Shown here: piece by piece, positions 36,181 to 48,097 of the stretch
Layout: each line of letters begins with the position of its first letter
How positions within the stretch are numbered: the stretch's first letter is position 1
Assembly: GCA_003255025.1 (NCBI GenBank)
Contig: QANY01002227.1
Coordinates: 186,001 to 250,000, forward strand
DNA from: Datisca glomerata
Lineage: Eukaryota > Streptophyta > Magnoliopsida > Cucurbitales > Datiscaceae
Direction: 5' to 3'
DNA: 64,000 bases
Notes under the pieces: generated by a model
Databases searched by the model: none
What the model was told of the DNA's origin: nothing
Seen by the model: the letters and a program-made list of their open reading frames with translations, nothing else
Translations under genes and position numbers: made by a program

Positions 36181-36489
36181 CAATGTTGACAGTAAAGTAG
36201 GTAACAAGGGAGTTAACAGTGATAGACGAAAGAATGATTAGTTACCTGCAACGGACAAAGGGATTGCTCAAACAAATAAAAAATTTTGAAATCTACAATA
36301 TCCTAAGAACAGAAATGAGCGTATCAGTTGAATTTCTGGAAAGACCAAGCATCACAGCCAAAGAAGTAGTAAAAGTGGAAGTTGAGTAGGAGCCGAGTTG
36401 ACAGGACGACGTGATTTGTTGCTTGAAAGAATGGATCCTACCTCGAGACAGAAACCATGCTAGAAAGATTCAAAAATAGAGTGTCAGGT

Positions 36490-37370
36490 GCTGCATAACT
36501 AATGATTCATTGTATAAACGGTCTTTTTCAGAGTCGTATCTAAAGTGCCTAAAAGAGAAGGAAGCCCAATACGTGCTAGTAGAAATTCACGGAGGGTTGT
36601 GCGAGAATCATATTGGGGGCAAATATCTAGCTCATAAAGTGCTAAATGAAGGATATTACTGGCCGAAAATGCACCGGGATGCCAAACAATATGCGAAGAA
36701 GTGCGACAAGTGTCAACGCCCGTGATAAAGTTGGCCATAGGAGAACTCAACACTGTGACAAACCCTTGGCCATTCATGAGATGGGCTCTAGACATCGTCA
36801 AGCCATTTGCCATGGCACCCGCTCAGCAAAGCTTCATATTGGTAGTCACTGACTATTTCACCAAGTGGATTGAGACATAAGCCTTTGCTAGGATTCGTGA
36901 AGAAGTAGGGGATTCCAGTGGAAGAATATAATGTATAGGTATGAAATTCCTTGCGTCATAGTATCTGACAACGGCTATCAATTTACTGGAAGATGGTGAG
37001 TACTTTTTGCGAAGATCTGTAAATTATCAACCGATTCTCTACGTCTTACTACCCATAAGGAAACAAATAGGCTGAAAGGTCAAACCAAATCATATTTGAC
37101 AATATGAAGATGTCTAGAGTCAGCAAATGGAAAATGAGTAGAAGAATTACCAGTGATATTATAGGTGTATCGAACAACTCCTAGAGAAGCAACAAGTGAA
37201 ACACCATTTCCATTGGCCTACGGAACAAAAGCAGTTATACCCGTAGATCTCATGAAAGGAAGTCTCGATTTATTAGAAGAAATGGGGGAAACAACACTTG
37301 TACAAATAGCTAATTACAATCAGATATGGAAAGCCTACTTCCAGAAAAGAATTAGAAGACGGGAATTCTA
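36490..37370 (+). pseudogene. Integrase
   Basis: The zinc-binding domain is open at 36510-36725 with the HHCC arrangement (HGGLCENHIGG ... KKCDKCQ). Catalytic core pieces follow: a VTDYFTKWIE-type block near 36845, SDNGYQFTG near 36970 (catalytic Asp) and AERSNQII near 37075 (catalytic Glu). Two stops there sit where Gln codons are usual. A C-terminal YRTTPREATSETPFPLAYGT block is open at 37165-37371. The frame is broken between blocks. Confidence 0.85.
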
Positions 37371-37599
37371 AAAGGAGACTTAGTTTTGAAGAAACAACCT
37401 TTCAAACAGAAGGAAAATTTGGTTTGTCTTGGGAAAACCCTTTTATAGTCAAAATAGTGGGCATAAGTGGCTACTATCACCGCATGACAAAAGAGGGAGC
37501 AGAATTGCCAAAGCTCCGGAACGTCAGTTACCTTAAGAAATACATCATTTAAATTATTGAATATTATTGCAAATATATAATTTCTCCTGGCTTTTTCCT

Positions 37600-40500
37600 G
37601 CAAGGGTTTTTTACATAAAACACTTGTGTCAATTCTTTCTTTCTTTCTCTCCCTTATTTGCTAAAAAATAAAATAAATAAAATAGTTGGCGACCTAGATG
37701 TCTATGCCCAGGTTATTTTACATAAATTACTGAAAGTTGCTAAGGAATATATGCTTTAAAACCTTAGGTCCGTAAAATTACTATATGTTAAAAGGCTAAG
37801 TACTATACTACCCGATAACTTACTTGGCTTAAGTATCTAGGATTTAACCAATAGAATTGTTGAGTATTAGTTTACTTATTGAAGTTTTACTAAACTGATT
37901 GTTAAATTTTTGCTAAGTGTTAGATAAGCAAAATGACAAAAGTTCTTAAAGAAAATCAAAAGGATCATACAATGCAAGAAAAAGAAAAGTACAAATTGCA
38001 GGAAGAAGTAAGAAAGCTAAGACTCGTAAATAGAAATGACTTCAGTAGCAGGGGGTCGACACTATTGTCATCAGCGACAGGAATGGTGGAGTCCTCAACG
38101 GCGAGAATGGCAAAATCTTCAGTCACAGGAGCTAAGCATCTTTGACAGCAGGAGCATCCTCAAAAGAAACCTTGGGATGGATGTTTTCCTTTCCATCCCT
38201 GTAGCCCGCCAGATAGACCTTCTTTTCAGCTTTGTCGAACAAAGCTTGGTAGATGACTTCTGTCTCTCTCTCTCTCTCTCTTTTCGTTCAGCTTCCTCCC
38301 AAGCCACCTCAGCAGTGGCCAACCTATCTTCCATGATCTTCAGGTTCTCGTAGGAAGTACTCTGACACCTTTCAACCTCTTTAAGTGCTTTTTTGGTGGC
38401 CTTCAAGAAATCCTCGAGCTTGTAAAATTCCACCGTTGCGGCTGCTAGCTCCTTGGGCTAAATCGTCAACTGTGCCGTGAAGCTCAACTTCCTCTTCCAT
38501 TAAGCACACGACAACTCTCTATCTCCCTCTTCCATTAAGCACATGTCTGCTCATTGGCAAGGAAATGCTCTTGAAGGATATTAGGGAAAATGATAGACTG
38601 CATAAAAGGACAAAAAATCAAACATTTAGCAAATAAAGGAAAATAATAAATGAAGAAATTTAGAGGACAAATGAGTATACCTTCATTAATCCAGGTCTAA
38701 ACGAGCAGAGCTTATTTCCAAATGACATGCCATGGGTAGTAGCCCTGTCCGTATCAAACTGGACCTCACAGAGCACAATGTGTACAGAGTGGGGGGTCAT
38801 GGAGGAAGCTAACAGAGACGGAATTTTGTGGAACTCCATGGAAGTTCCTCTAACTTTATAGAGAAGGATCATCTCCTCCTCCCTGAGAGTCGGAAGAATG
38901 AACAGGCACTGAATCCGGCTGAGGAGGGAACAGAGTAGAAGAAGACCATTGCTGGGAAGCTTCCGCTCGAGCAATAGGAACAGAATGAATGATTGAATAT
39001 GAGGTAGGGTCATCATGAGTCTCATCAGAAGTAGGAGGAAGACTCAGGTCCGCCTGGGAAGAACACGGAGCCTCACATCTCGGACGGACATTCCTTTCTT
39101 CCTCAGATACCTCCTTGATAATTGTGCTTCAAAGACGTATACGCCTGGACATGACTATGTTCACTACAAAGGTACAAAGTAGACGATCCTATTCTGCGTC
39201 TTCCCGTTCAGACCTAGAAGAAACTGAAGCACTAGAAACAGAAACTAAAGACTGAGAAATGGGAATACCTCCGGGGATCTCGAGAGAAGACGGTTTGGCT
39301 GATGTAGATGGTTGCGCGTGAGACAACGGCTATGCAAAGAGGGGAAAATCTTGGTTAACATCTGGGATGAAAGGTACGTTAATCTCCCATCTTGGATCTA
39401 GAAGGTCATCTCAATCATGTCCTTAGATATTCAAGGCGACAATGATTTTCTCTTTAGACTCCTTAGAAAGGAATGGAGGCATGTTTCTTTTGTTATCTGC
39501 AAAGGAAAAGGAAAAGGTCAAAATCAGTTTGGGAAGCAAATAAATAAATCAACGACAAAAAGAAGAAAATGAGAATCGGAGCTTCGGTGACTTACCATAG
39601 ACTCCCCGTCTACGAGGGATCATCCAGCGGTCATCACTTCCCCAGTTCCCTCTTATTTGAAAGACGTCTCATTCCCAACTTTTATCCCCTTTTGCGATTG
39701 TTCGTAATCATCTTCCTCTTCTCAGGACCAGGACGTAGAGTAATATAATAGAACTTAGATTTTGCATGATATTTAATTATGTAGCACGCCCTAACCTCTT
39801 CTACACCTAAGTCAAGACCGTGCCTCATATTCAAGGCCTCGAAACCTAGCAGGATTCTATACGAGCTAGGCGTAAATTTAGATGGAGCTAATTGGCAAGT
39901 ATGGAAAAACTCCTGGAAAATGGGGAGAAAAGGAGTTTGAGCCCTCAAGCTATGTACATCAGGCTGATAGTAATTTGATACGGGGGCCTACATTCTATAC
40001 CGGGATGATCACTCTCCCCCAAGCCACACACAACGTAAGAGGGAAAGTCATCACGATGAGAGGTTGAGAAATGCTCTAATTCAGCCTGGTTTCTGACTAA
40101 GGGGACGGGGGGTTTGAATTTGGTATTATTATCATGTGCCACGGATGAGAAGGTCCTTAGTAAACTAAAGAACGCTACTAAAAAGTTGGTAGAGAAGAAG
40201 ATAGGGAGGGAGAAAATCTTACCATGAGAAGACGAAGGTATGAAGAGATGAAGAAAGAGAATCCTTAAATAGCCACAAATTTGAAAATAAAATAAAACAC
40301 GCTTCATGAATTTTGAAACAGGAGTCCGAAGAGACGTTTTTGAAAAGACGTGACTGACAAGATAGAATTGTCATTTTTGCCAGTAAATGGCACGACGACG
40401 GCTGTAAAAAAGGAAATGAGTCAAAGCATGCATCCCTCAGAGCAATTGAAAGCAGGAAACCGAATAGGCAAAAGGTAGATAACGAAAAGCTGCTCTACGG

Positions 40501-40728
40501 GAAATATGTCAGCAGGAATGGGAAACGAAGCGCTTTCGTAGGAAAAACATGCTTTGCCTCTCTCTCTCTTGATTTAACTGACATTATATGTATATTTGTT
40601 TGTTATTTCCAAAGAAGTACAGGCTCCCAAGAAAATACAAGATGATCGTTGTAAAGGCACAGGCAAATCAAAATTCCTCATCATTACACATCAATAAATT
40701 AAACTTTATCGAGTGTAATGTGAGCAAA
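37600..40728 (-). pseudogene. Antisense extra coding region (putative gypsy-type Transposase_28-like ORF)
   Basis: Between integrase and the 3' LTR the coding signal is on the opposite strand. From about 40307 downward, frames read FKPPVPLVRNQAELEHF, then FFHTCQLAPSKFTPSSYRIL, RHGLDLGVEEVRACYIIK and FYYITLRPGP, then DDRWMIPRRRG. This resembles the plant 'putative gypsy type transposon' domain (Pfam Transposase_28), known from memory. Further down is a Glu/Lys-rich coiled coil (about 38433-38119: LEDFLKATKKALKEVERCQS). Extra ORFs in antisense between pol and the 3' LTR are known in Tat-lineage elements. Their function is unknown. Stops and frame changes break this copy. Confidence 0.65.
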
Positions 40729-41512
40729 TGAACGAGGAAAAAACATCCAAGACATGCGTACAAAAAAGAACGAATCTTGTGGGAACGTGTAGATCATAAA
40801 CATGGCAAGATTAGAGGCTAGACGAGAAAAAAGAAGTGTTTCAAACAGATCATGAAGTAAGCAAAATGCAGACGAAAACGCTAAACATGAAAGAACATTA
40901 AACGAGAAGGAACGTGAGAACGGAAAGGAGCATGGAAACGGGAAATACAGACCGGTCAATGGGAAAAAGACTGACAAGGGACTCGCGCCTCCAAAACGGG
41001 AAAAGGAACATGAGACTCGAAGAACTACCTTGAACGAGAAAGGCACTAGCTGAACTATGCGAGAACGAGAACATAAGGATAAAAAGGAGAGCGGGAATGG
41101 ACGAAGCGAATGCAAAATGACAATAAAGTGGTTATGATTGATTAAGTTATTGAATTACTCAGATGAGATAGGATGGCAGGCCACCAAGTGGCTACGATTG
41201 CTTGGCTCGAACCACAAGAAATCACAAAGTGGTTGTGACTGATTGGTGGCTGAACAAGACATACGAGAAATGAGGATAATCATTTTCCTCCCTTTTTATT
41301 ATTATTTTAATCAACTCATGCAATTTAGGAAGCCTATAAAAGTCCAATGTATTAGATGAAAAATGGGCATTCAATACTACCCAGAGCATTTACTCTTTAC
41401 ATTCCCTTATTCTTAAACTCACTCTCTCTCACTAATACTTATATAAACCCTTTACACGACCGTTCTTAATTCTTTCCCTTTGATCTTTGATCAGCGAAAA
41501 AAATCCTTTACA
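40729..41512 (+). repeat. 3' LTR of large gypsy element
   Basis: The 784-bp repeat is colinear with the 5' LTR, for example ACGAATCTTGTGGGAACGTG against ACGAATCCTGAGGAGACATG, and both end TTTACA. Many differences indicate an old insertion. Confidence 0.88.
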
Positions 41513-42134
41513 GGAAAAATGAACACTCCCAATAAGCTAGCTACACAAAATATGTGAGAGAGATAGTTAGAGAGAAAGGAGAGAAAAAAAGTGGAAGAGA
41601 GACATAGAGAGATCTAAATAGCTAGCTAGATAGATAGAGAAAGCTAGATCGTTATATAGATATAGAGAGCTAGATAGATAAATAGATAGATAGAGATGCA
41701 CCGAAGGGAGAGAGATGGTCATTGGGGGAGTAGTGAAATAGAATGATTTTAAGAGAAATTTCTTGGGGAAAGAACATAAAATCTCTTATCGAAAATAAAT
41801 AACCACAATATCCCTTAACTGAAGAGAATAACCACCATGTCCCTTAGTTAAAGAGATTAACCACCCAATGTAACTTAAACAATGAACAGGAGTATTTTTA
41901 TCTATACTGGAGTATTATACTGAGTATGTAATGAGATGGCCCTTGAAATTGTATGTTCCTGCAAAAAAAACTGCTTTATATTAAGTTGAGTACTAAAACT
42001 TGTCATTTATGTCAATTTCTTAATTATTCATTATAGAATATTGTTAGTGCAAGATTTTGGATACTAAGTAGCCTAGTCTAAATAGCAGAAGGGATGATCA
42101 AACCCACATTCAATCCTATTAAAAAGTTGGAGTA
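41513..42134. other. Spacer with GATA/GAGA microsatellite
   Basis: No gene is seen. At 41560-41700 there are imperfect runs of TAGATAGATAGA and GAGAGA. At 41780-41880 a motif AACCACNATGTCCCTTA recurs three times. Confidence 0.55.
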
Positions 42135-42842
42135 TGTTTTGGCAAAAAACCTCAACGGTATAGATGCTTGCATATTTGTCTCCCATGCTAAGTGTAGACG
42201 TCCTTATGATCTACAGAAATTGTGATGGTGATGTTATAAGTGTCATTCCCTCTAGCTAGAACTCCTCACAACCTCAATGTCTGTAAACATAAACAAAGAA
42301 CCCAAAGAACGAGGAACTGGGGGATGGTCGCCTAAGAGACTCTGATGCCTAAGTCATTATCTCGTCGATATTTTGGCATAACTTGCTTAAGGGAGAGGAA
42401 GCATACCACTTTTGTTTATTAGTAGATGTCTTTATACCTGAGTGTTCTGGTGGGAGGAAACGTGTCAAAGAAGCCTCGCAAGACACGATATATGTCTTCG
42501 ATTGGACATAAGAGAGAGGGATTTTAACATAAAGTGATAGGCATTTATTATCAATGTACCTTTGAGGTAGCGATTTGGAGACTATTATAATATTCTGTGA
42601 CGATGATTGGACTTGTAGGACGCTACTTTCCACGAGTAATGATGGCTTTTTGTTCAGGATTATCCGATCTCTCTTTATGAACTTCATTCATGCCCTTTCA
42701 TGTGCTTGGTTCTATGCGTCCCAGTCTCCATTGAGATCGATGAGACGAGGTAAATTCTACTCCTTCCTCGGCGTTGGGAGCTCCCTAATATGACGTGACA
42801 CATGTCGTTGAGTCATTCATGGTTTAGAAAACACCCATAACA
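42135..42842 (-). repeat. 3' LTR of the GAGTA element
   Basis: The 708-bp repeat is colinear with 47358-48092. Shared blocks include GATGCTTGCATANTTGTCTC, CCTCAATGTCT and GATATTTTGGCATAACTT. Confidence 0.88.
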
Positions 42843-44930
42843 GTTGAATAATTTATATAAATATCTAAAAATTTCATATTCATTAATGAGACTATGATCT
42901 TGTATTAGTACGAGAGGCTAAAGATCATAAATAATGAATAAAATTGCCAGCAACATATTAAAGTATAAAATCTTCAACGAATAGTTGCTAGTACGGTTCA
43001 CAAAATAGTATGAATGTGTGTGATATAGATCGTGATCACTGATGTGGATAGACACCTTAGTGAATGTACTTTATATAGTAAGATTATATATGAAAGGACC
43101 GATGTGAATTAATATCTTTATTAACATGTCATTTATCATAAAGATTTAATATATATCAATCCGTGATCATATGTAGATCAGTCTGAATCTTGAGTAGTCA
43201 TAAACTCTTATACATGTCTACTGAATCTTTTAATTCACTAGTTAAGATCTGTTTGTTAATCAGGCTAGTGACTTTTATTTTGAAGATTCAGTGATGTTGA
43301 TGGCTTGAGACATGATCTTACAAGATTTGGAATCTAAGCTTTCCCAACGGATCGTATACTGGTTTTCTTAAGTGTTAATTCTGTAACTGAATGATTATTG
43401 AGCTCAAATTTATAATAAGATTATAAATTAGCCATTAACTAGTGGATTAATGATACTTAAGGATCAAGAGATAATTAGAATGGTAAAACGGTAATTTTGA
43501 CTAATAATTGGACGACATAACTAAATGAAATGATTATGTGAGTGGACTATATGAGAATATTCTGTAAATACATTATTTAATCTCTAAGATTGCAATTCCA
43601 TATTTATAGTAGAATAATAATGGAATTAATAAATAAGATAATTTAATTAATAATCTAGTTTATTAGAGCTTAGGATTATATGTCCGTGGTCCCCAAGTCA
43701 CCTCTATACTACGATGTCTAAGGTGTGAATATTTCTGGACATGAGAAAATGACTGACTTGCAAAAGAGAATTTTATTCTGAGGCAAATACATAATTACGA
43801 AATAATTGTGTGATTAACTAATTAAATTATTTATATATTTAAATATAATTTTCAGAGATTATATATAAATAATTATCAATTTTTTTATTATCGGTAAGTA
43901 AGACAAAATATCTAATTTTTGAAATTAGATAATTAAATTATTATTAGATAATAATTTAAATCAACTAAATCTGTTATTTGTAAAATAACAGATAAGTTAA
44001 TTGATAGGGATCATCAGATTGTTAATTTTGAATTAACTTATACCTAGATAATTATCCGATTAAAATAAATATTTAATTCATAGTAATTGTCACGTGTCAA
44101 TCACCGATAAAGTATCAGAAATTGACATGACTATTGTGGTGTCATGTGGCACTACAGTAGCGAGTGTGCAACACTGTAGTGCCACATGACACTACAGTGG
44201 TGCTGTGAGGTACTGTGCTGGCTCATGACACACTGCAATGTCATGTGACACTGCAATAGTGCATATTTGTAGTGGGTCCCACTACAATTGATAATTTTAT
44301 AATTAAATATTATTTCAGTTTATCTCTAAAAAAACTGATACGTCATTATCTAGAATATATACAGATATTATTCTAATGCCCTAAGTTGTTTAAAGAAGAG
44401 GAGATAATCAATTGGTCAGATCATCAGTTCGTCAATCAAGAGATTGAATTGAGAACACGATTGGTGTCAGGAAGATTTTCTTCTTTGATTAAACGTTAAT
44501 AAAATCTCTACAAGAATAATCATCACGTTCTTTTTAAGAATCGTCTCACTACAGTCATTCTCATTAAATCTCTAGATCTCATGTGTTGAGAACATCTAGA
44601 GACAGAAAAAGTGTCTTATGATATTCTACGTGCCCACACACGTCCTAGTGTGTTAAGGATTGACTTGGAAGATCTTGGTGTGGATCTCAGAGTCTATTGA
44701 TCGTTGGAATGATTTTGTGGGAATGGAGGATCGATCGATTTTTTCAAGGACACTTAATATAGACTACAAGAGGTATATGATTCTCAACCTTGTATGTTGG
44801 TGATTTAACTTATTAATATATAATGAATCCTTACTGATTGAAAAAAAGTTTTTAATAAAAGTTTTTATTTGGTTATCGTGGCGTATTGCAAGTTTTGTTT
44901 TATAAAAAGATTCAATTTTTATTTAAAGTT
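42843..44930. other. AT-rich segment inside the GAGTA element, possibly a nested transposon
   Basis: No gene is seen. It abuts the 3' LTR with no polypurine tract, which suggests a nested insertion or rearrangement. It has the long, moderately structured, non-coding character of an unclassified plant repeat. It contains an 18-bp perfect hairpin at 44141-44190. Boundaries and family were not determined. Confidence 0.35.
44141..44190. repeat. Perfect 18-bp inverted repeat (hairpin)
   Basis: GTCATGTGGCACTACAGT at 44141-44158 is exactly complementary to 44173-44190, with a 14-nt loop. Further partial copies of the CACTACAGT motif follow to 44260. Confidence 0.9.
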
Positions 44931-45569
44931 TTATTTTTTAAAAGGTTGCATGCATTCACACTTCCGCCACCCACGCGTCGTGACAACCAGCACATGGCCC
45001 ACTTTAACGCCCAATAAATGAGTGGTTTCCCTTTTCAAGGCCTTTAAATAGGAAATCTTCCTTCTCATTTCTCTCATCCTCGCCTTTTTGACAGAGAATA
45101 GTATTCCTTCCCCCTTTAGGGTTTTCTTCCATTTTGAAGGTTCTCCTTCAAGATCCTCCTCCTTTCTCATGTATGTCGCTTCCCTTTATGTCATATATTA
45201 AATGTCATGCCTCGAAGTCATCGATGTAGCATTCACGATGATTTTCCTATAGTCAATAAGCCTATTTGGCGAATCTTTTGTCCGTGTTAGCTACCCGCCC
45301 ATGGTGATAAAGACTTTACCCTTAACAAAGGCTCTAACTTGGTCTAGTGATCTAGAAGGTAAGTTAAATTCTTTTGGTTTTGGCGAGAGGACTTTTCCTT
45401 TATCATCTATCCAAGCGCTCTTATTCTGGATAAATCTTTGAGCTAAAGTGCTCATAAGAAAACCTTATCCTTGTCTTTTGAGCTACATCACTCAGTAGAT
45501 ATCCTTGTCCCTAGTGTCAAGATTGCCTTGGCTGAGGCTTTCCCTTAACCCTTTAAGACGGGTATAAGT

Positions 45570-46350
45570 GCTTGACCGTCATTACTTTAATTGGTCTAGT
45601 CAGGTGTGCCTGCTCCGTCTAGACCCTTTGTACCCATCCTGCGAGCATATGTGCTAGGCAGACATCTATCATTGATGCTTAGCCAAGCGTGCCTGCTCTG
45701 GCTAGACCCTTGAATCCTAACTCCGAGCATAAGTTCTCAACATACATCTATCCTTATGTCTAGCCACGCTTGCCTACTCTAACTAAAAATTGAATCATGT
45801 CTGTGAGTGTGAGTACTCGACATACATCTTTCCTTATGTCTAGCCAGACGGCCTGCTTTGGCTAGAGTCTTGATCCCGTTTACGATCATAAGTGCTCGAC
45901 ATATATCACTTTTTGTCTTAATGTCTAGCCAGGTGTGCCTGCTCTGACTAGACCCTTGAATCCCGTTTACGAGCATGAATGTTCAACATACATCTTCTTT
46001 ATGTCTAGTCAGGTGTGCCTACTCTGGCTAGACCTTTGATCGCGTCTACGAGTATGAATGCTCGACATGCATCTTTCCTTATGTCAAGCCAGACATGCCT
46101 ACTCTAGATAGACCCTTGAATCCTGTCTGCAAGTATGACTACTTGGAAGACATCATTTTTTATGTCTAGACAGACGTGCCTACTCTATCTAGACCCTTGA
46201 TCCATTCTGTGAGTATGAGTACACGACAAACATCACTTTTTTGCCTTGATGTCTAGCCAGACGTACCTGCTCTAACTAGACCCTAGAATCATGTCTGCAA
46301 GTATGACTGTTCGGCAGACATACGTGCCTGCTATGGCTAGACCCTTGAAT
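45570..46350. repeat. 81-bp tandem array inside the GAGTA element
   Basis: About ten imperfect units have the core GCCTGCTCTGGCTAGACCC, with recurrences at about 45618, 45703, 45783, 45862, 45948, 46029, 46109, 46190, 46278 and 46336. Spacing is mostly 79-88 bp, and the last interval is 58. It is non-coding. Confidence 0.88.
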
Positions 46351-46359
46351 TCCATTACA

Positions 46360-47338
46360 CCATGGCATTTGACCGCTTTAAAGAGGACCACTGTATTCTA
46401 GCTGGGGAGAAACCGGAATGGAGAACTATATGCGATCAAACCTCTTATTTCCTGAGTAGTTGCTCTTCATCTCTTGTTGGGGCGTTCTTCTTTCCGAACG
46501 TCATCTTTGCCTTTAATGGTGGTACCCCTTGAGCTTCACATTCTACTCATGGGTAAGTGTTGACTCGTCCTAAGATATTATTTCCAGATATTCTGACAGG
46601 AGAAAGATTGACTACTCTGGGCCTTCGGGTTCCTCCTGGGGGTTATTCCTCGTGTAGCGCATCGGTTGCAAGCTCCTTTCATATGGGTTCAACCACTTCA
46701 TTCATGGGCTTGGGAGGATCATGCTCGTGTATTTCATCGTGAAAACCCTGATCTTGCCGAGAACTTGAGTAAAGAGTCTTGTAACCATCATTTTCCTATC
46801 ACTGGGGCTTTATGTCCTCACTCGGCTCGTGAGCCCGTATACTAATTTTGGCATGGTCCTCGTCCTTCCAATTTTCCCAAGGTGTAATATAGGAGCTGGG
46901 AGTTTTCCGACCCAGATTCATATTTCAATCCAGGTGGAGGATTGACGTAAGGCTTTGTATTTCAACTGGGAATATTCCCGGACCCATTTACCCGTGCCGC
47001 GCGGTTTTTCTTCACCTGTGCTGGAGCCTTGCAAAATTGTTGGTGGCAAAAATAGGGCACCAAGGAGTAGGGTGGAAGGTGTCCCACCAATGGCTTTGAG
47101 TGGTGGTTGAGATGCCCTTCTTTCATTCTCTGGTCACCCTCAGGGATGTAACCACCGCATTCTTCTTCCTGCATCGCGTAATTGGCACGGTCGCAGAGAG
47201 TTCTCCTCCAGCCGGGGGGATGGGTGAATTCTCCCTCTTGTCCTGGACTTCATCGGCGTAAGAACCCAAGACCATTCTCTCTTTTTTTTTGGAGAGGAGG
47301 GGTCTAAATTTCTTAAAATAGGGATAATTTATTGTCGT
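46360..47338. other. 5' leader region of the GAGTA element
   Basis: The region is moderately GC-rich with no recognised protein in either strand. It lies between the primer-binding site and the tandem array in minus orientation. Short ORFs at 46557-46742 (+) and 46962-47174 (-) match nothing I know. Confidence 0.4.
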
Positions 47339-47356
47339 CCCTATAGACGACGCCAA
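47339..47356 (-). other. Primer-binding site of the GAGTA element
   Basis: It lies one base inside the 5' LTR. On the minus strand it reads TTGGCGTCGTCTATAGGG, close to the TGGCGCCGTCTGTGGGAA-type site seen in many plant gypsy elements. It differs from the primer site of the neighbouring elements. Confidence 0.7.
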
Positions 47357-47357
47357 C

Positions 47358-48092
47358 TGTTTTGGCCAAAAACTCCAATAGTACAGATGCTTGCATACTT
47401 GTCTCCCATGCTAAGTGAAGGCATCCTCCTGACCAGGTGAATCTACAACGGTGATGTTATAGGTGTCCTTCCCTCTGGCTGGAACTCCTCACGGCCTCAA
47501 TGTCTACAAAATATAAATAAAGAACCAAAAGAACGAGGAATTAGGGGGTGGTTGCCTCGCCTAAAGGCCTTTGGTGCCTAAGTCAGTATCTTGTCGATAT
47601 TTTGGCATAACTTACATAGGGGATATGAGGCATACCCCTTCTATTTATTGGTATATGTCTTTATAGATGAGCCTTTGGGTGGGAGGAAGCATGTCGAAGA
47701 AGCCTCTCAGAGGCGTGCTGGGGAAGCCTCGCAAGACACGATGCTTGTCTTCGATTGGACAAAAGAGAGGCAGTTTTTGACATAAAGTGATATGCATTTA
47801 TGTATATGTGCCTTTGAGGTGACGATTTGAAGACTGGTATGATATTCTGCCGCGTCGATTGGAATTGTAGGGCGCTACTTTGGAAGAATAATGATGGCCT
47901 TGTGTTTGGGATTATCCGATATCTCTTTCTGAACTTCATTCCTACCCTTTCATGTGCTCGGATCTGTATGTCCCAGGCTCCACAGAGCCGACAAGATGAG
48001 GTCGATTCTACTCTTACCCTGACATCAGAGATCCCTAATGTGGTGTGACATGTGTCATTGGATCATTGGTGGTTGTGAAAGCACCCATAAAA
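47358..48092 (-). repeat. 5' LTR of the GAGTA element
   Basis: The 735-bp repeat is colinear with the 3' LTR. Its outer terminus has lost the TG (reads TT on the minus strand) through one substitution. Confidence 0.88.
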
Positions 48093-48097
48093 GAGTA

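Larger units (their letters stand above)
31512..41512 (+). mobile_element. Ty3/gypsy LTR retrotransposon, Tat-like lineage, degenerate
   Basis: A 10.0-kb element has both LTRs (31512-32335 and 40729-41512) starting TGAA and ending TTTACA. Its order is PBS, gag, protease, RT, RNase H, integrase, then a long 3' region with an antisense coding stretch. The order RT-RNase H-integrase is gypsy type, and the gag tail motif and extra 3' region fit the Tat lineage. A target duplication is not clean: GAAAA precedes the 5' LTR, and GAAAA occurs one base after the 3' LTR end. The LTRs differ by many substitutions and indels, so the insertion is old. Confidence 0.88.
42135..48092 (-). mobile_element. Non-autonomous LTR retrotransposon with TSD GAGTA
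   Basis: LTRs lie at 42135-42842 (3') and 47358-48092 (5') in minus orientation. They are flanked by a perfect 5-bp target duplication GAGTA (42130-42134 and 48093-48097). A primer-binding site at 47339-47356 reads TTGGCGTCGTCTATAGGG on the minus strand. The 4.5-kb interior has no recognisable gag or pol. It holds an 81-bp tandem array and a long AT-rich segment (42.84-44.93 kb) that may be a nested insertion. This is a large coding-free retroelement of LARD type. Confidence 0.85.

Noticed and set aside
31507..41518. Target duplication GAAAA for the large gypsy element
   Set aside because: The right copy is offset by one base from the LTR end and the motif is simple A-rich sequence, so it is not counted as evidence.
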